Source of the DNA: an uncultured Prevotellaceae bacterium
Lineage (GTDB): Bacteria > Bacteroidota > Bacteroidia > Bacteroidales > Bacteroidaceae
Direction: 5' to 3'
NCBI GenBank assembly: GCA_900318815.1
Contig: ONMA01000047.1
Location: 1-37,310, forward strand
DNA: 37,310 bases
A model generated the notes under the pieces. It made no database searches, was not told the origin of the DNA, and saw nothing but the letters and a program-made list of their open reading frames with translations. This document shows, in pieces, positions 17,601-24,751 of this stretch (the first letter of the stretch is position 1; each line of letters begins with the position of its first letter). The position numbers and the translations under genes were made by a program.

Positions 17601-19313
17601 TTTGAAGCCTTTGTAGCGGATGTTACAAAGTATATCAAGTTGTGTGTTGGTCAAAACCGGCTGTGGCAGACGCACCATCTTACAATTCGATGCATCGGGC
17701 GTCAGGATGTTGGTACCTACGGCACCAATGTATTCGGTAAGACTCATCACGAGTTCCTCGCGGATGGGGTCGATGGCAGGGTTCGTCACTTGCGCAAACT
17801 GCTGACGGAAGTAATTGAACAGCACCTGTGGACGGTCGCTGATAACGGCCAACGGGGTGTCGTTACCCATCGCAGCCACAGGCTCCTGTCCGGCTGTGGC
17901 CATTGGCACGATGGTCTTGTCGATATCCTCCTGACCGAAGCCGAAGGTAACCAGCTTAGCGTTGAGATCGCTCACGCCGTTGTCCACCTTACGGCCGCTC
18001 TTTAGCTTCTCCAACTGCACGCGGTTCTCGTTCAGCCACTCGCGATAAGGATGTGCCTTCGCCAGCTTCTCCTTAATCTCGCCATCGTAGTAAATCTTGC
18101 CTTCCTGGGTATCAATCAGCAGAATCTTTCCTGGCTGCAGACGTCCCTTCGATACCACGTCGCCGGGCTCAAAGTCCATGACGCCAACCTCAGAGGCTAC
18201 TACCATCATACCTTGCTTGGTGATGGTGTAGCGGCTGGGGCGCAGACCGTTGCGGTCCAACATTCCGCCTGCGTAGCGACCATCGCTAAACAGCAGTGCG
18301 GCAGGACCGTCCCACGGCTCCATCAGGATAGAGTGATATTCGTAAAAGGCTTTCAAATCTTCTGATATAGGATTCTTATCGTTAAAGCTCTCGGGCACCA
18401 GAATGGCCATGGCCTGTGGCAACGAGAGTCCGCTCATCATCAGGAACTCAAACACGTTGTCCAGGCTTGCACTATCACTCATCCCCTCCTGCACAATCGG
18501 CCGCAGGTCCGTGATGTCACCTAGCGCCTCACTGTTCAGCACGCTCTCGCGGGCCTTCATCCATCCACGGTTACCACGGATGGTGTTGATCTCACCGTTG
18601 TGGGCCAATAGGCGGAAAGGCTGGGCCAACTTCCACTTTGGGAATGTGTTAGTGCTAAAGCGAGAGTGTACCAGTGCCAGGCCGCTCGTAAAGTAATCGT
18701 TCGAAAGATCAGGGAAGTAGCGACGCAGCTGTCCGCTGGTCAGCATTCCCTTGTAGATAATATTCTTTGAAGAGAGGGAGCAAATGTAGAAATCGGACTC
18801 TCCCCCCTGCCCCTCCCTGTGAGGGAGGGGAGTAGATGCCTCCATTTTGGCTACCCTATTCTCGATTCTCTTCCTTATTATATATAATGTGCGCTCGAAT
18901 GCCTTCTCCTCTTCGTCTGGAGTGTAATCACTCCCCTCCATTACAGGGAGGGGATGGGGGGTGGGTCCCCTCTTTACGAAAATCTGCTTAATGTCCGGTT
19001 CTACCTCGCGGGCAGCCACACCCAGCACCTCCGGGTTGGTGGGTACTGTGCGCAGATGCATCAGTTGCAGACCTTCGCGCTCAATCTCCTCGATCATCAC
19101 GCTCAGAATCTGCTGTTGGGCCTCGGAATCCTTCGGAAGGAACACCAGGCCCGTGCCGTACTTTCCTTTCTCTGGCACAGGAATGCCCTGCAACAAAATA
19201 AACTCGTGGGGTATCTGTACCATGATACCCGCACCATCACCGGTCTTGTCGCGTGTCTCGGCGCCACGGTGTTCCATGTTCTCAAGCACCTTCAGTGCAT
19301 TGTCAACCAGCAT
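14694..19313 (-). CDS. gltB: glutamate synthase large subunit, N-terminus damaged
   Basis: 1539 residues are open from ATG 19313: class II glutaminase remainder (MEHRGAETRDKTGDGAGI), central domain, FMN/Fe-S synthase barrel (GGEGGEDNARYHSEVDG; KPGEGGQLPG; SPPPHHDIYSIEDL; CNTNTCPMGVATQ) and C-terminal beta-helix (GSAGQSFGAFAVKG). Family members start with a short leader, then a Cys-Gly-Val-Gly segment whose cysteine is the glutaminase nucleophile. That segment is absent here. The promoter and RBS point to ATG 19353, whose frame reads 16 residues (MANSKTNGLYQSQYAG) and stops inside the start of this ORF. A short out-of-frame deletion explains this. Seven palindromic in-frame insertions account for the excess length. 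Unless the deletion is an assembly error, glutamine-dependent activity should be lost. Confidence 0.93.
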   Translation of the reverse strand: MLVDNALKVLENMEHRGAETRDKTGDGAGIMVQIPHEFILLQGIPVPEKGKYGTGLVFLPKDSEAQQQILSVMIEEIEREGLQLMHLRTVPTNPEVLGVAAREVEPDIKQIFVKRGPTPHPLPVMEGSDYTPDEEEKAFERTLYIIRKRIENRVAKMEASTPLPHREGQGGESDFYICSLSSKNIIYKGMLTSGQLRRYFPDLSNDYFTSGLALVHSRFSTNTFPKWKLAQPFRLLAHNGEINTIRGNRGWMKARESVLNSEALGDITDLRPIVQEGMSDSASLDNVFEFLMMSGLSLPQAMAILVPESFNDKNPISEDLKAFYEYHSILMEPWDGPAALLFSDGRYAGGMLDRNGLRPSRYTITKQGMMVVASEVGVMDFEPGDVVSKGRLQPGKILLIDTQEGKIYYDGEIKEKLAKAHPYREWLNENRVQLEKLKSGRKVDNGVSDLNAKLVTFGFGQEDIDKTIVPMATAGQEPVAAMGNDTPLAVISDRPQVLFNYFRQQFAQVTNPAIDPIREELVMSLTEYIGAVGTNILTPDASNCKMVRLPQPVLTNTQLDILCNIRYKGFKTIKLPMTFKAHPQPLPKGGEPDYTQAGEDLRTALDKLCKDAENAVDDGYNYIILTDKVSEDPSLGEGMGWAFIPSLLAVSAVHHYLISVGKRVQTALIVESGEIREVMHAALLLGYGASALCPYMTFAVLDDLVKKGKIQEEYATAETHYIKAVDKGLKKIMSKMGISTIRSYRGAKIFESIGLSEDLLRRYFGTEVSTIGGVGLKEIARDAIALHEAAKEQTLLQNQGQFAWRKDGIKHAWNPETIAKLQLACRQGSYEKFKEWSKLVDEKESPIFLRDFLRFKKVTTPLHDREGQGGGSSVSLDEVESVESIVKHFVTGAMSFGALSIEAHEALALAMNKLGARSNTGEGGEDNARYHSEVDGVSLSSKTKQIASGRFGVTAEYLVNAEEIQIKVAQGAKPGEGGQLPGFKVNEIIAKTRNAIPGISLISPPPHHDIYSIEDLAQLIFDLKNINPTAAVSVKLVAESGVGTIAAGVAKAKADLIVISGAEGGTGASPASSMRFAGISPEIGLAETQQTLVMNGLRNQVRLQTDGQLKTAKDVIIMAMLGADEFSFGTLPLIVLGCVMMRKCNTNTCPMGVATQNPELRKHFEGRAEYVVNFFTFLAEQVREYLSEIGVKSLKEIIGHTELIESLTPVPSPKGEGSDVTEKWRTIDFSRLLHKPETDKPLYWDRGAYTEVTGNHLNKQILADFEELLSTPLASGRGDGGEASYAIKNTDRAVGTMLSGAIAKKYGEEGLPDGTIKIKFKGSAGQSFGAFAVKGLDLRLEGETNDYFGKGLSGGRISILPPARRSDDFKAEENIIAGNTGLYGATSGELYINGKVGERFGVRNSGAIAVIEGAGDHCCEYMTGGRVVVLGKTGRNFAAGMSGGVAYVYDPDHTFDYFCNMDMVELSLVEDSVSRKELLELIRQHYLHTGSALAGRMLDDWHRYIEDFIQVVPIEYKRVLEEEKMKKLHEKIADIQRDY
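15466..15697. repeat. inverted pair of GC palindromic elements inside gltB
   Basis: Copies at 15466-15507 and 15658-15697 are inverted and nearly identical over 38 bp, with GCCTCACCCCC ends facing outwards. They encode STPLASGRGDGGEA and SLTPVPSPKGEGSDV respectively and flank normal GltB sequence. Confidence 0.85.
16701..16740. repeat. single GC palindromic element inside gltB
   Basis: CCCCTGCCCCTCC, loop, GGAGGGGAGTAGT. It encodes TTPLHDREGQGGGS. No inverted partner nearby. Confidence 0.78.
17389..17573. repeat. inverted pair of GC palindromic elements inside gltB
   Basis: Copies at 17389-17430 (GCCCACCCC end, then TTCAGATACC) and 17530-17573 (GTGTAATCA, then GGGGTGGGC end), outer ends facing out. 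Encoded peptides are EDPSLGEGMGWAF and AHPQPLPKGGEPDYT. The enclosed 99 bp is ordinary GltB coding sequence. Confidence 0.85.
18799..18970. repeat. inverted pair of GC palindromic elements inside gltB
   Basis: Copies at 18799-18840 and 18922-18970 in opposite orientation flank 81 bp of conserved GltB sequence (FERTLYIIRKRIENRV). They encode STPLPHREGQGGES and TPHPLPVMEGSDYT. Confidence 0.83.
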
Positions 19314-19353
19314 ATTGTGACTGATAAAGTCCGTTTGTCTTACTATTTGCCAT
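19303..19353 (-). pseudogene. gltB: original gltB start, now a 16-codon frame
   Basis: ATG 19353 follows an AAGGATAA RBS and a predicted 35-nt 5' UTR. It encodes MANSKTNGLYQSQYAG and then TGA (19305-19303). The first 14 residues look like the normal GltB leader; the expected next residues, including the catalytic Cys, are missing. The stop overlaps the ATG at 19313, so re-initiation there is possible. Confidence 0.7.
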
Positions 19354-19394
19354 ATTATCCTTACTTTTTCTTACGTTTTGTCTAATTTTCGGTG

Positions 19395-19426
19395 CAAAGG
19401 TAATACTATATGTCTGATATGCCAAA
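19395..19426 (-). promoter_or_regulatory. gltBD promoter
   Basis: TTTG (19426-19423), 20-nt spacer, TACCTTTG (19402-19395): full consensus. Confidence 0.85.
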
Positions 19427-19464
19427 GCTCTTATTTCCTTTTTCACCTTCATTCGGCACCCAAC

Positions 19465-19477
19465 TTACATTTTGTAA
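19465..19477 (-). promoter_or_regulatory. nitrogen-box dyad upstream of gltB
   Basis: Minus strand TTACAAAATGTAA, a perfect TTACA-N3-TGTAA dyad, 62 nt upstream of the -7 box. This is the best copy in the window. Confidence 0.65.
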
Positions 19478-19538
19478 AGTCCAAGCCCGCGACACGCCCA
19501 TTTTGCGGTGTCATACGGTGTCTGCGACACGTCGTAGC

Positions 19539-19551
19539 TTACACTTTGTCA
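19539..19551 (+). promoter_or_regulatory. second nitrogen-box copy between gltB and the regulator gene
   Basis: TTACACTTTGTCA, nine of ten arm positions. Its centre lies 74 bp (about seven helical turns) from the first gltB site. It could serve gltB or the divergent pdx unit. Confidence 0.4.
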
Positions 19552-19630
19552 TTTTCAGGCGAATAGTAACGCGACGGAACGGCAATTGTTTTTCCAAACT
19601 CCATTTTCTTTTATCATAAGCGGAACATTA

Positions 19631-19662
19631 TTTGGCGTTTCCTGATTTTTTTTGTTACTTTG
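19631..19662 (+). promoter_or_regulatory. promoter of the ThiD-AraC/pdxST unit
   Basis: TTTG (19631-19634), 20-nt spacer, TTACTTTG (19655-19662), one mismatch to TAnnTTTG. It faces away from gltB. Confidence 0.65.
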
Positions 19663-19690
19663 CACGCCATAAAGGTGACAACACAAAAAA

Positions 19691-20593
19691 ATGAATACGA
19701 CCATATTAACCATTACGGGAAGCGACGGTACAGGCGACTCCGGTGTACAGGCAGACATACGACTTATCTGCGAGTTGGGCGGCAAGGCGGCATCTGCCAT
19801 CACCTCCATCACGGTGCAGAACACGCTGGGCATCCAGGAATTCCACGACCTGCCGGCAGCCGTCGTCTATCAGCAAGTGGAAGCCATCATCAACGACCTG
19901 CAACCGCAGGTTATCAAGATAGGACTGCTGAGACACACGGAAGTGGTAGGGATGCTGGCCGACGTATTGCGCAAATATAAGCCGCGACACATCATCTATG
20001 TCCCCGTCCTGAAGTCCACAAAGGGCGAACGGCTGGTGTCGCCAAGCGTCTACGAGGCCATCGAACGCCTTCTCCTGCCGCTGTGTACCATCGTCCTGGC
20101 GCCCTCCGACCTGCCCATAGGCCCGCGCCGCCACGGTCAGGCCAACAAGCTGGCTTCCGCCTTAGCCTATTACCTGAGTCTTGGCGAGACAGAGGCCGAC
20201 GCCATGCTTCACGCCCAGACCTACCTAAAGACCCTGCCTGCCGACTATGCCGACGGGAACAGCAGGAGCGAGGAACTCTACAACCAGTTCCTGACCGCCG
20301 TAGAACGCAACTATAGCCACTATGCCGATGTGGCATTTTACGCCGAACAGCTTAACGTCAGTGCCAAGTACTTAGGACAAGTGACGCGACGCATAGCCAA
20401 CCGTTCGCCGAAAGCCATTATCGACGACCGTATCATCACAGAAATCGTGGCATTGCTCACCTCCACCAACCGTCCGCTGAAGGACATCGCCCAGCGTCTC
20501 GGTTTCTCCTCGCAGGCTCATCTCTCGCGCTTCTTCAAGAAGCACAAGGGATTATCACCAACGGAATTCCAACACAACAACAAACAATCATAA
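19691..20593 (+). CDS. ThiD-like pseudokinase fused to AraC DNA-binding domain, probable pdxST regulator
   Basis: 300 residues. Residues 1 to about 195 align by eye with hydroxymethylpyrimidine/pyridoxine kinases: [20 protein letters not shown] (residues 7-26), [16 protein letters not shown] and the [16 protein letters not shown] helix. The segment after the family's TPNLPEA motif is missing (about 75 residues), and the catalytic anion-hole GTGCT reads HGQANK, so kinase activity is unlikely. Residues about 215-295 are an AraC-family double helix-turn-helix ([15 protein letters not shown] and [29 protein letters not shown]). pdxS starts 4 nt after the stop. I infer that the pseudokinase binds a B6 vitamer or PLP and controls the downstream synthase genes, in the way PdxR (GntR-aminotransferase) does in Gram-positives. 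A thiamin-intermediate ligand is the alternative. Confidence 0.85.
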   Translation: MNTTILTITGSDGTGDSGVQADIRLICELGGKAASAITSITVQNTLGIQEFHDLPAAVVYQQVEAIINDLQPQVIKIGLLRHTEVVGMLADVLRKYKPRHIIYVPVLKSTKGERLVSPSVYEAIERLLLPLCTIVLAPSDLPIGPRRHGQANKLASALAYYLSLGETEADAMLHAQTYLKTLPADYADGNSRSEELYNQFLTAVERNYSHYADVAFYAEQLNVSAKYLGQVTRRIANRSPKAIIDDRIITEIVALLTSTNRPLKDIAQRLGFSSQAHLSRFFKKHKGLSPTEFQHNNKQS

Positions 20594-20597
20594 ACAC

Positions 20598-21470
20598 ATG
20601 AACGAAAGAACATTGCTGAACCGCCAGTTGGCTCAGATGCTGAAGGGCGGTGTTATCATGGACGTGACGACTCCCGAACAGGCCCGGATTGCCGAGGCTG
20701 CCGGTGCCTGTGCCGTCATGGCCCTCGAACGCATCCCTGCCGACATCCGTGCTGCAGGTGGTGTGAGTCGTATGAGTGACCCGAAGATGATTCGCGGCAT
20801 TCAGGAGGCTGTCTCCATCCCCGTCATGGCCAAGTGCCGTATCGGTCACATTGCCGAGGCGCAAATCCTGCAGGCCATTGAGATTGACTACATCGACGAG
20901 AGTGAGGTACTCTCGCCCGCCGACAATATCTATCATATCGACAAGACGAAGTTCGACGTGCCCTTTGTCTGTGGCGCCAAGAACCTGGGTGAGGCCTTAC
21001 GCCGTATTGCCGAAGGTGCCACGATGATTCGCACCAAGGGTGAGCCCGGTACGGGCGATGTTGTTCAGGCCGTGAGTCACATGCGACTGATGCAGAGCGA
21101 GATTCGCCGACTGACGAGCATGAGCGACGACGAGCTCTTCGAGGCCGCCAAACAACTGCAGGCGCCCTACGAACTGGTGAAGTTCGTACATGACGAAGGC
21201 AAACTCCCCGTGGTCAACTTTGCTGCCGGCGGTGTGGCTACGCCTGCCGATGCCGCGCTGATGATGCAGCTCGGTGCCGAAGGCGTGTTTGTGGGCAGTG
21301 GCATCTTCAAGAGCGGCAACCCCGCCAAGCGTGCTGCCGCCATCGTTCAGGCTGTGACCAATTACCAGGATGCCAAACTCCTGGCCGAACTCTCGGAAGA
21401 CCTTGGCGAGGCGATGGTAGGTATCAATGAGCACGAGATAGAGCTGTTAATGGCTGAACGAGGGAAATGA
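20598..21470 (+). CDS. pdxS: pyridoxal 5'-phosphate synthase, lyase subunit
   Basis: 290 residues. PdxS condenses ribose 5-phosphate, glyceraldehyde 3-phosphate and ammonia to PLP in a TIM barrel. The two catalytic lysines are seen as K79 (VMAKCRIGH) and K147 ([11 protein letters not shown]). The phosphate site [20 protein letters not shown] and [11 protein letters not shown] are intact. Ammonia arrives from PdxT. It is the middle gene of the regulator-pdxS-pdxT unit: 4 nt after the regulator, and its stop overlaps the pdxT start by four bases. Confidence 0.97.
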   Translation: MNERTLLNRQLAQMLKGGVIMDVTTPEQARIAEAAGACAVMALERIPADIRAAGGVSRMSDPKMIRGIQEAVSIPVMAKCRIGHIAEAQILQAIEIDYIDESEVLSPADNIYHIDKTKFDVPFVCGAKNLGEALRRIAEGATMIRTKGEPGTGDVVQAVSHMRLMQSEIRRLTSMSDDELFEAAKQLQAPYELVKFVHDEGKLPVVNFAAGGVATPADAALMMQLGAEGVFVGSGIFKSGNPAKRAAAIVQAVTNYQDAKLLAELSEDLGEAMVGINEHEIELLMAERGK

Positions 21471-22015
21471 GGATAGCAGTATTGGCCCTGCAAGGGGCAT
21501 TTGTTGAGCACGAGCAGATGTTGCAGAAGCTCGGCGTGGAGACGGTGGAGATACGACAGCTGCGCGACTGGCAGCAGCCAAAGGACGGGTTGGTATTGCC
21601 CGGCGGTGAGAGTACCGTGCAGATGCGCCTGCTGAAGGAGCTGGGACTCTTCGACCCTATCCGCGAGGCTATCCTCAGCGGGATGCCCGTCCTCGGCACT
21701 TGTGCCGGCATGATTCTCCTTTCCGAACGTCGCCTCGGCACGATGGCCATCGAGGTGCGCCGCAATGCCTACGGCCGTCAGCTGGGCAGCTTTCATACCG
21801 TTGGCAGCGTCGAGGGTATCGGCAATGATATGCCCATGACCTTCATCCGTGCTCCCTATATCGAACGTGTGCTGAGCGAGAAGGTCGAAGTACTTTCCAC
21901 CGTCGATGGCCATATCGTCGCTGCCCGACAGGACCATCAGCTCGCCACCGCCTTCCATCCGGAGCTGGACGAAGACCGGCGCGTACACCAGATGTTTGTC
22001 GAAATGGCCCGTTAG
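21467..22015 (+). CDS. pdxT: pyridoxal 5'-phosphate synthase, glutaminase subunit
   Basis: 182 residues, class I (triad) glutamine amidotransferase. LPGGEST (about 44-50), nucleophile C79 in GTCAGM and the H164/E166 pair in FHPEL complete the catalytic set. It releases ammonia from glutamine and channels it to PdxS. The ATGA overlap with pdxS implies coupled translation. It is one of five glutamine-dependent amidotransferases in this locus. Confidence 0.96.
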   Translation: MRIAVLALQGAFVEHEQMLQKLGVETVEIRQLRDWQQPKDGLVLPGGESTVQMRLLKELGLFDPIREAILSGMPVLGTCAGMILLSERRLGTMAIEVRRNAYGRQLGSFHTVGSVEGIGNDMPMTFIRAPYIERVLSEKVEVLSTVDGHIVAARQDHQLATAFHPELDEDRRVHQMFVEMAR

Positions 22016-22060
22016 TGACTATTTGTTACATTCTGACCGCTTTTTTAGCCAAAAAGTAAG

Positions 22061-22099
22061 CAAAGTGTAAAGAAACGAATTTGTTTTCTTTACACTTTG
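22061..22099. terminator. 15-bp perfect hairpin after pdxT, overlapping a nitrogen box
   Basis: CAAAGTGTAAAGAAA (22061-22075) and TTTCTTTACACTTTG (22085-22099), 9-nt loop, followed by an AT-rich TTATTTATTTT tail. It may terminate pdxST. Both arms also contain the TTACACTTTG core in opposite orientation, and the right one is at the operator position for glnK, so it may instead be a pair of protein-binding sites. Confidence 0.6.
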
Positions 22100-22102
22100 T
22101 TA
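22090..22102 (+). promoter_or_regulatory. nitrogen-box dyad upstream of glnK
   Basis: TTACACTTTGTTA, nine of ten arm positions, 62 nt upstream of the -7 box. Confidence 0.6.
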
Positions 22103-22140
22103 TTTATTTTAATATTTTGAAATCATAACGACACTGATTG

Positions 22141-22172
22141 CTTGCAGTTTCTGATAAAATGTCGTAATTTTG
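22141..22172 (+). promoter_or_regulatory. glnK-amtB promoter
   Basis: CTTG (22141-22144), 20-nt spacer, TAATTTTG (22165-22172). The -7 region GTCGTAATTTTGCA is identical to that of pyrG. Confidence 0.75.
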
Positions 22173-22223
22173 CACCCGAAAGCTTTCAAGATGACATTAT
22201 ATTAATTAAAAGAGGTAAAAAGT

Positions 22224-22571
22224 ATGAAAAGGATTGAAGCAATTATCCGCAAGACCAAGTTCGAGGAGGTCAAGGAGGCACTGCTCGCATCGGACATCGA
22301 CTGGTTTGAGTACCATAACGTTCACGGCATCGGCCAGAGCCGACAGGAACGTATCTACCGTGGCGTGCAGTACTCTACGGATGTGATAGAGCGTGTGGCG
22401 CTGACCATCGTCTGCCGCGACGCCTTGGTGGAACCGACGGTAAAGGTGATACTCGACATGGCACACACAGGCGAGATTGGCGACGGTCGCATCTTCGTGA
22501 GCGACATGATAGACACGTGGAGCATTCGCACTGGTGAGAACGGCGACACCGTATTAAGAGATAAGAAGTAA
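22224..22571 (+). CDS. glnK: PII nitrogen regulatory protein
   Basis: 115 residues. PII trimers sense ATP/ADP and 2-oxoglutarate and gate AmtB by inserting their T-loops. The T-loop reads GIGQSRQERIYRGVQYSTDV and keeps the tyrosine corresponding to E. coli Tyr51 (Y50), although uridylylation is not known to operate in Bacteroidales. The B-loop signature TGEIGDGRIFV is intact. It is paired with amtB 30 nt downstream, the classical arrangement, and has an RBS-like AAAAGAGGTAAAA before the ATG. Confidence 0.96.
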   Translation: MKRIEAIIRKTKFEEVKEALLASDIDWFEYHNVHGIGQSRQERIYRGVQYSTDVIERVALTIVCRDALVEPTVKVILDMAHTGEIGDGRIFVSDMIDTWSIRTGENGDTVLRDKK

Positions 22572-22601
22572 TAAGGTAAAACAGTAAAAGGTAAAAAGAT
22601 T

Positions 22602-23855
22602 ATGAACGAGATTGGATTATCACTCGATACTGTATGGATGCTATTAGCAGCCATGTTGGTTTTCTGGATGCAGCCAGGTTTTGCGCTGTGTGAAGCAGGT
22701 TTTACGCGTAGCAAAAACACGGTGAACATCCTGATGAAGAACTTTGTCGACTTTATGTTCGGCTCGCTTTTGTTCTTCCTCCTCGGTTTCGGTTTTATGT
22801 TCGGCAGCGAAGGAGCTGGTTTCATCGGTATGCCGAACTGGGGCGACCTGAGTTTCTATAAGGGCGATCTGCCCGTTGAGGGCTTCCTCATTTTCGAGAC
22901 TGTTTTCTGCGCAACCTCTGCCACGATTGTCTCTGGTGCAATGGCTGAGCGTACGAAGTTCTCGATGTACCTTATTTATAGTGCAGTCATCTCGCTGTTC
23001 ATCTATCCCATCGAAGGCCACTGGACCTGGGGTGGTGGTTGGCTCTGCAACGATGCTGCAGACAGCTTTATGATGTCGACTTTCGGCGACGTGTTCCACG
23101 ACTTCGCAGGTTCGGCTATTGTACATAGTGTAGGAGGCGTATTGGCACTCATCGGTGCCATAGCACTCGGTCCACGTCTCGGCAAATACGGTAAGGACGG
23201 TAAGAGCCGTGCCATTCCCGGCCACAGCCTGACAATGGCTGCCCTCGGCGTATTCATCCTCTGGTTAGGATGGTTCGGTTTCAACCCCGGTTCTCAGCTG
23301 GCGGCCAGTGGTGAGGTCAACCGCATTGCCATCTCTCACGTGTTCCTGACCACGAATCTCGCCGCTGCTGCCGGTGGTGTAGCCACTATGTTCCTCACCT
23401 ATCTGAAATATGGCAAGCCCTCGCTCTCTCTGACACTCAACGGTGTGCTGGCCGGTCTTGTGGGCATTACCGCCGGCTGTGATCTCGTATCTCCCATCGG
23501 AGCTGTCATTATCGGTCTTGTCTGTGGTATCGTCCTGGTCTATGCCATCGAGTTCATCGACCACAAGCTGCACATCGACGACCCCGTAGGTGCTTCGTCC
23601 GTACACGGCGTCTGCGGTATCCTCGGCACAGTCATGACGGGCTTGCTCTCGACGAGCAATGGTGCCTTCTACGGAGGCGGCTGGGGATTCTTCGGCGCAG
23701 AGTGCTTCGGTGTCCTTGTCATCGACATTTGGGCTGCTGCCTGCGGCGTGATTTTGTTCTACAGCATAAAATATATTCACGGTTTACGCGTTGATAAACG
23801 TATAGAGGAAGAAGGCCTCGATATCTATGAGCACGGTGAAGCGTGCTATAACTAA
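22602..23855 (+). CDS. amtB: ammonium transporter
   Basis: 417 residues, polytopic inner-membrane protein with about eleven hydrophobic segments. The N-terminal FWMQPGFALCEAGFTRSKNT is the Amt signature. The pore twin histidines are seen in FAGSAIVHSVGG (about residue 173) and DDPVGASSVHGVCG (about 334), and TWGGGWL follows the conserved WxWGGGWL pattern. It conducts ammonium and is expected to be blocked by GlnK when nitrogen is plentiful. It is complete, unlike the second amtB-derived gene at 29425. Confidence 0.96.
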   Translation: MNEIGLSLDTVWMLLAAMLVFWMQPGFALCEAGFTRSKNTVNILMKNFVDFMFGSLLFFLLGFGFMFGSEGAGFIGMPNWGDLSFYKGDLPVEGFLIFETVFCATSATIVSGAMAERTKFSMYLIYSAVISLFIYPIEGHWTWGGGWLCNDAADSFMMSTFGDVFHDFAGSAIVHSVGGVLALIGAIALGPRLGKYGKDGKSRAIPGHSLTMAALGVFILWLGWFGFNPGSQLAASGEVNRIAISHVFLTTNLAAAAGGVATMFLTYLKYGKPSLSLTLNGVLAGLVGITAGCDLVSPIGAVIIGLVCGIVLVYAIEFIDHKLHIDDPVGASSVHGVCGILGTVMTGLLSTSNGAFYGGGWGFFGAECFGVLVIDIWAAACGVILFYSIKYIHGLRVDKRIEEEGLDIYEHGEACYN

Positions 23856-23996
23856 TTTTACGATTTGACGATTTACAATTTACAATTGATTTTTCAATTT
23901 AAATATTGTATTATTTGTTGTATCTTGTAAATCGTCCAATCATTAAATTCATAAATAAATTGTAATTTGTAAATTTGTAAATTGTAAATTAGCATT
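23856..23996. repeat. AT-rich TTTACAATT repeat spacer
   Basis: 141-nt gap between amtB and the outer-membrane gene, made mostly of ATTTACAATT units on one side and TTGTAAATT units on the other, so it can fold into a long weak hairpin. No promoter with a TAnnTTTG box is seen, so transcription from glnK probably continues through. Confidence 0.65.
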
Positions 23997-24701
23997 ATGA
24001 AAAAGATTGTTTTATTCGCATTGGGTATGGTTATGAGTACGACCACCTTTGCACAGGATGAAGTTGAGACAACGATTAGTGCTGACGTTGTAAGTAGTTA
24101 CATCTGGCGTGGCCAGGATTTGGGAAGTGCCGCCATACAGCCCACATTGGGTGTTGGCTATAAAGGACTTTCGCTCTCTGCCTGGGGCAGCTACGGCATC
24201 GCTGATCCTGCCGACACGAAGGAGTTCGACCTGACACTGGGCTACAGCATTGGCGGCTTCAACATTGGTGTGACTGACTATTGGTTTGATGCAGGCCTCG
24301 ACCCCGACGGGAGATACTTCAAGTATGACGCCCACGGCACGAACCACGTCTTCGAAGCCAACATCGGCTACGACTTCGGCTTTGCCAGCGTGCAGTGGTT
24401 CACCAACTTTGCCGGCAATGACGGCGCCAACAAGGACGGCAAGCGGGCCTACAGCAGTTATGCAGAGATAGTTGTCCCATTTACACTTGCTACAGTCGAC
24501 TGGACTGCTACGGCCGGTGCCGTCCCCTTTGCCACCGACTTCTACGGCACAACGGGCTTTGCCGTCACAAACCTATCGTTGCGCGCCGACAAGGATATTA
24601 AGGTGACCGACTCGTTCTCGATACCCGTCTTTGGGCAGGTCATAGCCAATCCCTGCACTCAGAACGCCTACCTGGTTCTCGGCCTTACGCTGCGGCCCTA
24701 A
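23997..24701 (+). CDS. outer-membrane beta-barrel protein, TorF-like
   Basis: 234 residues with a signal peptide (MKKIVLFALGMVMSTTTFAQ) and alternating amphipathic strands typical of a small outer-membrane barrel, ending in an aromatic-poor but hydrophobic strand (YLVLGLTLRP). The opening SADVVSSYIWRGQDLG resembles the TorF/gcw_chp family of putative porins. Its place after glnK-amtB suggests a role when nitrogen is scarce, perhaps letting ammonium or small amines through the outer membrane; that is inference. Function unproven. Confidence 0.75.
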   Translation: MKKIVLFALGMVMSTTTFAQDEVETTISADVVSSYIWRGQDLGSAAIQPTLGVGYKGLSLSAWGSYGIADPADTKEFDLTLGYSIGGFNIGVTDYWFDAGLDPDGRYFKYDAHGTNHVFEANIGYDFGFASVQWFTNFAGNDGANKDGKRAYSSYAEIVVPFTLATVDWTATAGAVPFATDFYGTTGFAVTNLSLRADKDIKVTDSFSIPVFGQVIANPCTQNAYLVLGLTLRP

Positions 24702-24715
24702 TCTTATCCAGGTTT

Positions 24716-24749
24716 CCCTCTCTTCTGCCTCTACTGACGGAAGAGAGGG
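24716..24749. terminator. hairpin between convergent genes
   Basis: CCCTCTCTTC (24716-24725) pairs with GAAGAGAGGG (24740-24749), loop 14 nt, between the barrel-protein stop and the flavodoxin stop. The T tail is short, so termination may be partial. Confidence 0.65.
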
Positions 24750-24751
24750 CT

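Noticed and set aside
19580-19592. Nitrogen box for the ThiD-AraC/pdxST promoter at the 62-nt position
   Set aside because: The sequence there has no TTACA or TGTAA arm. The nearby copy at 19539 is at a different distance, so this unit was not counted with the five.
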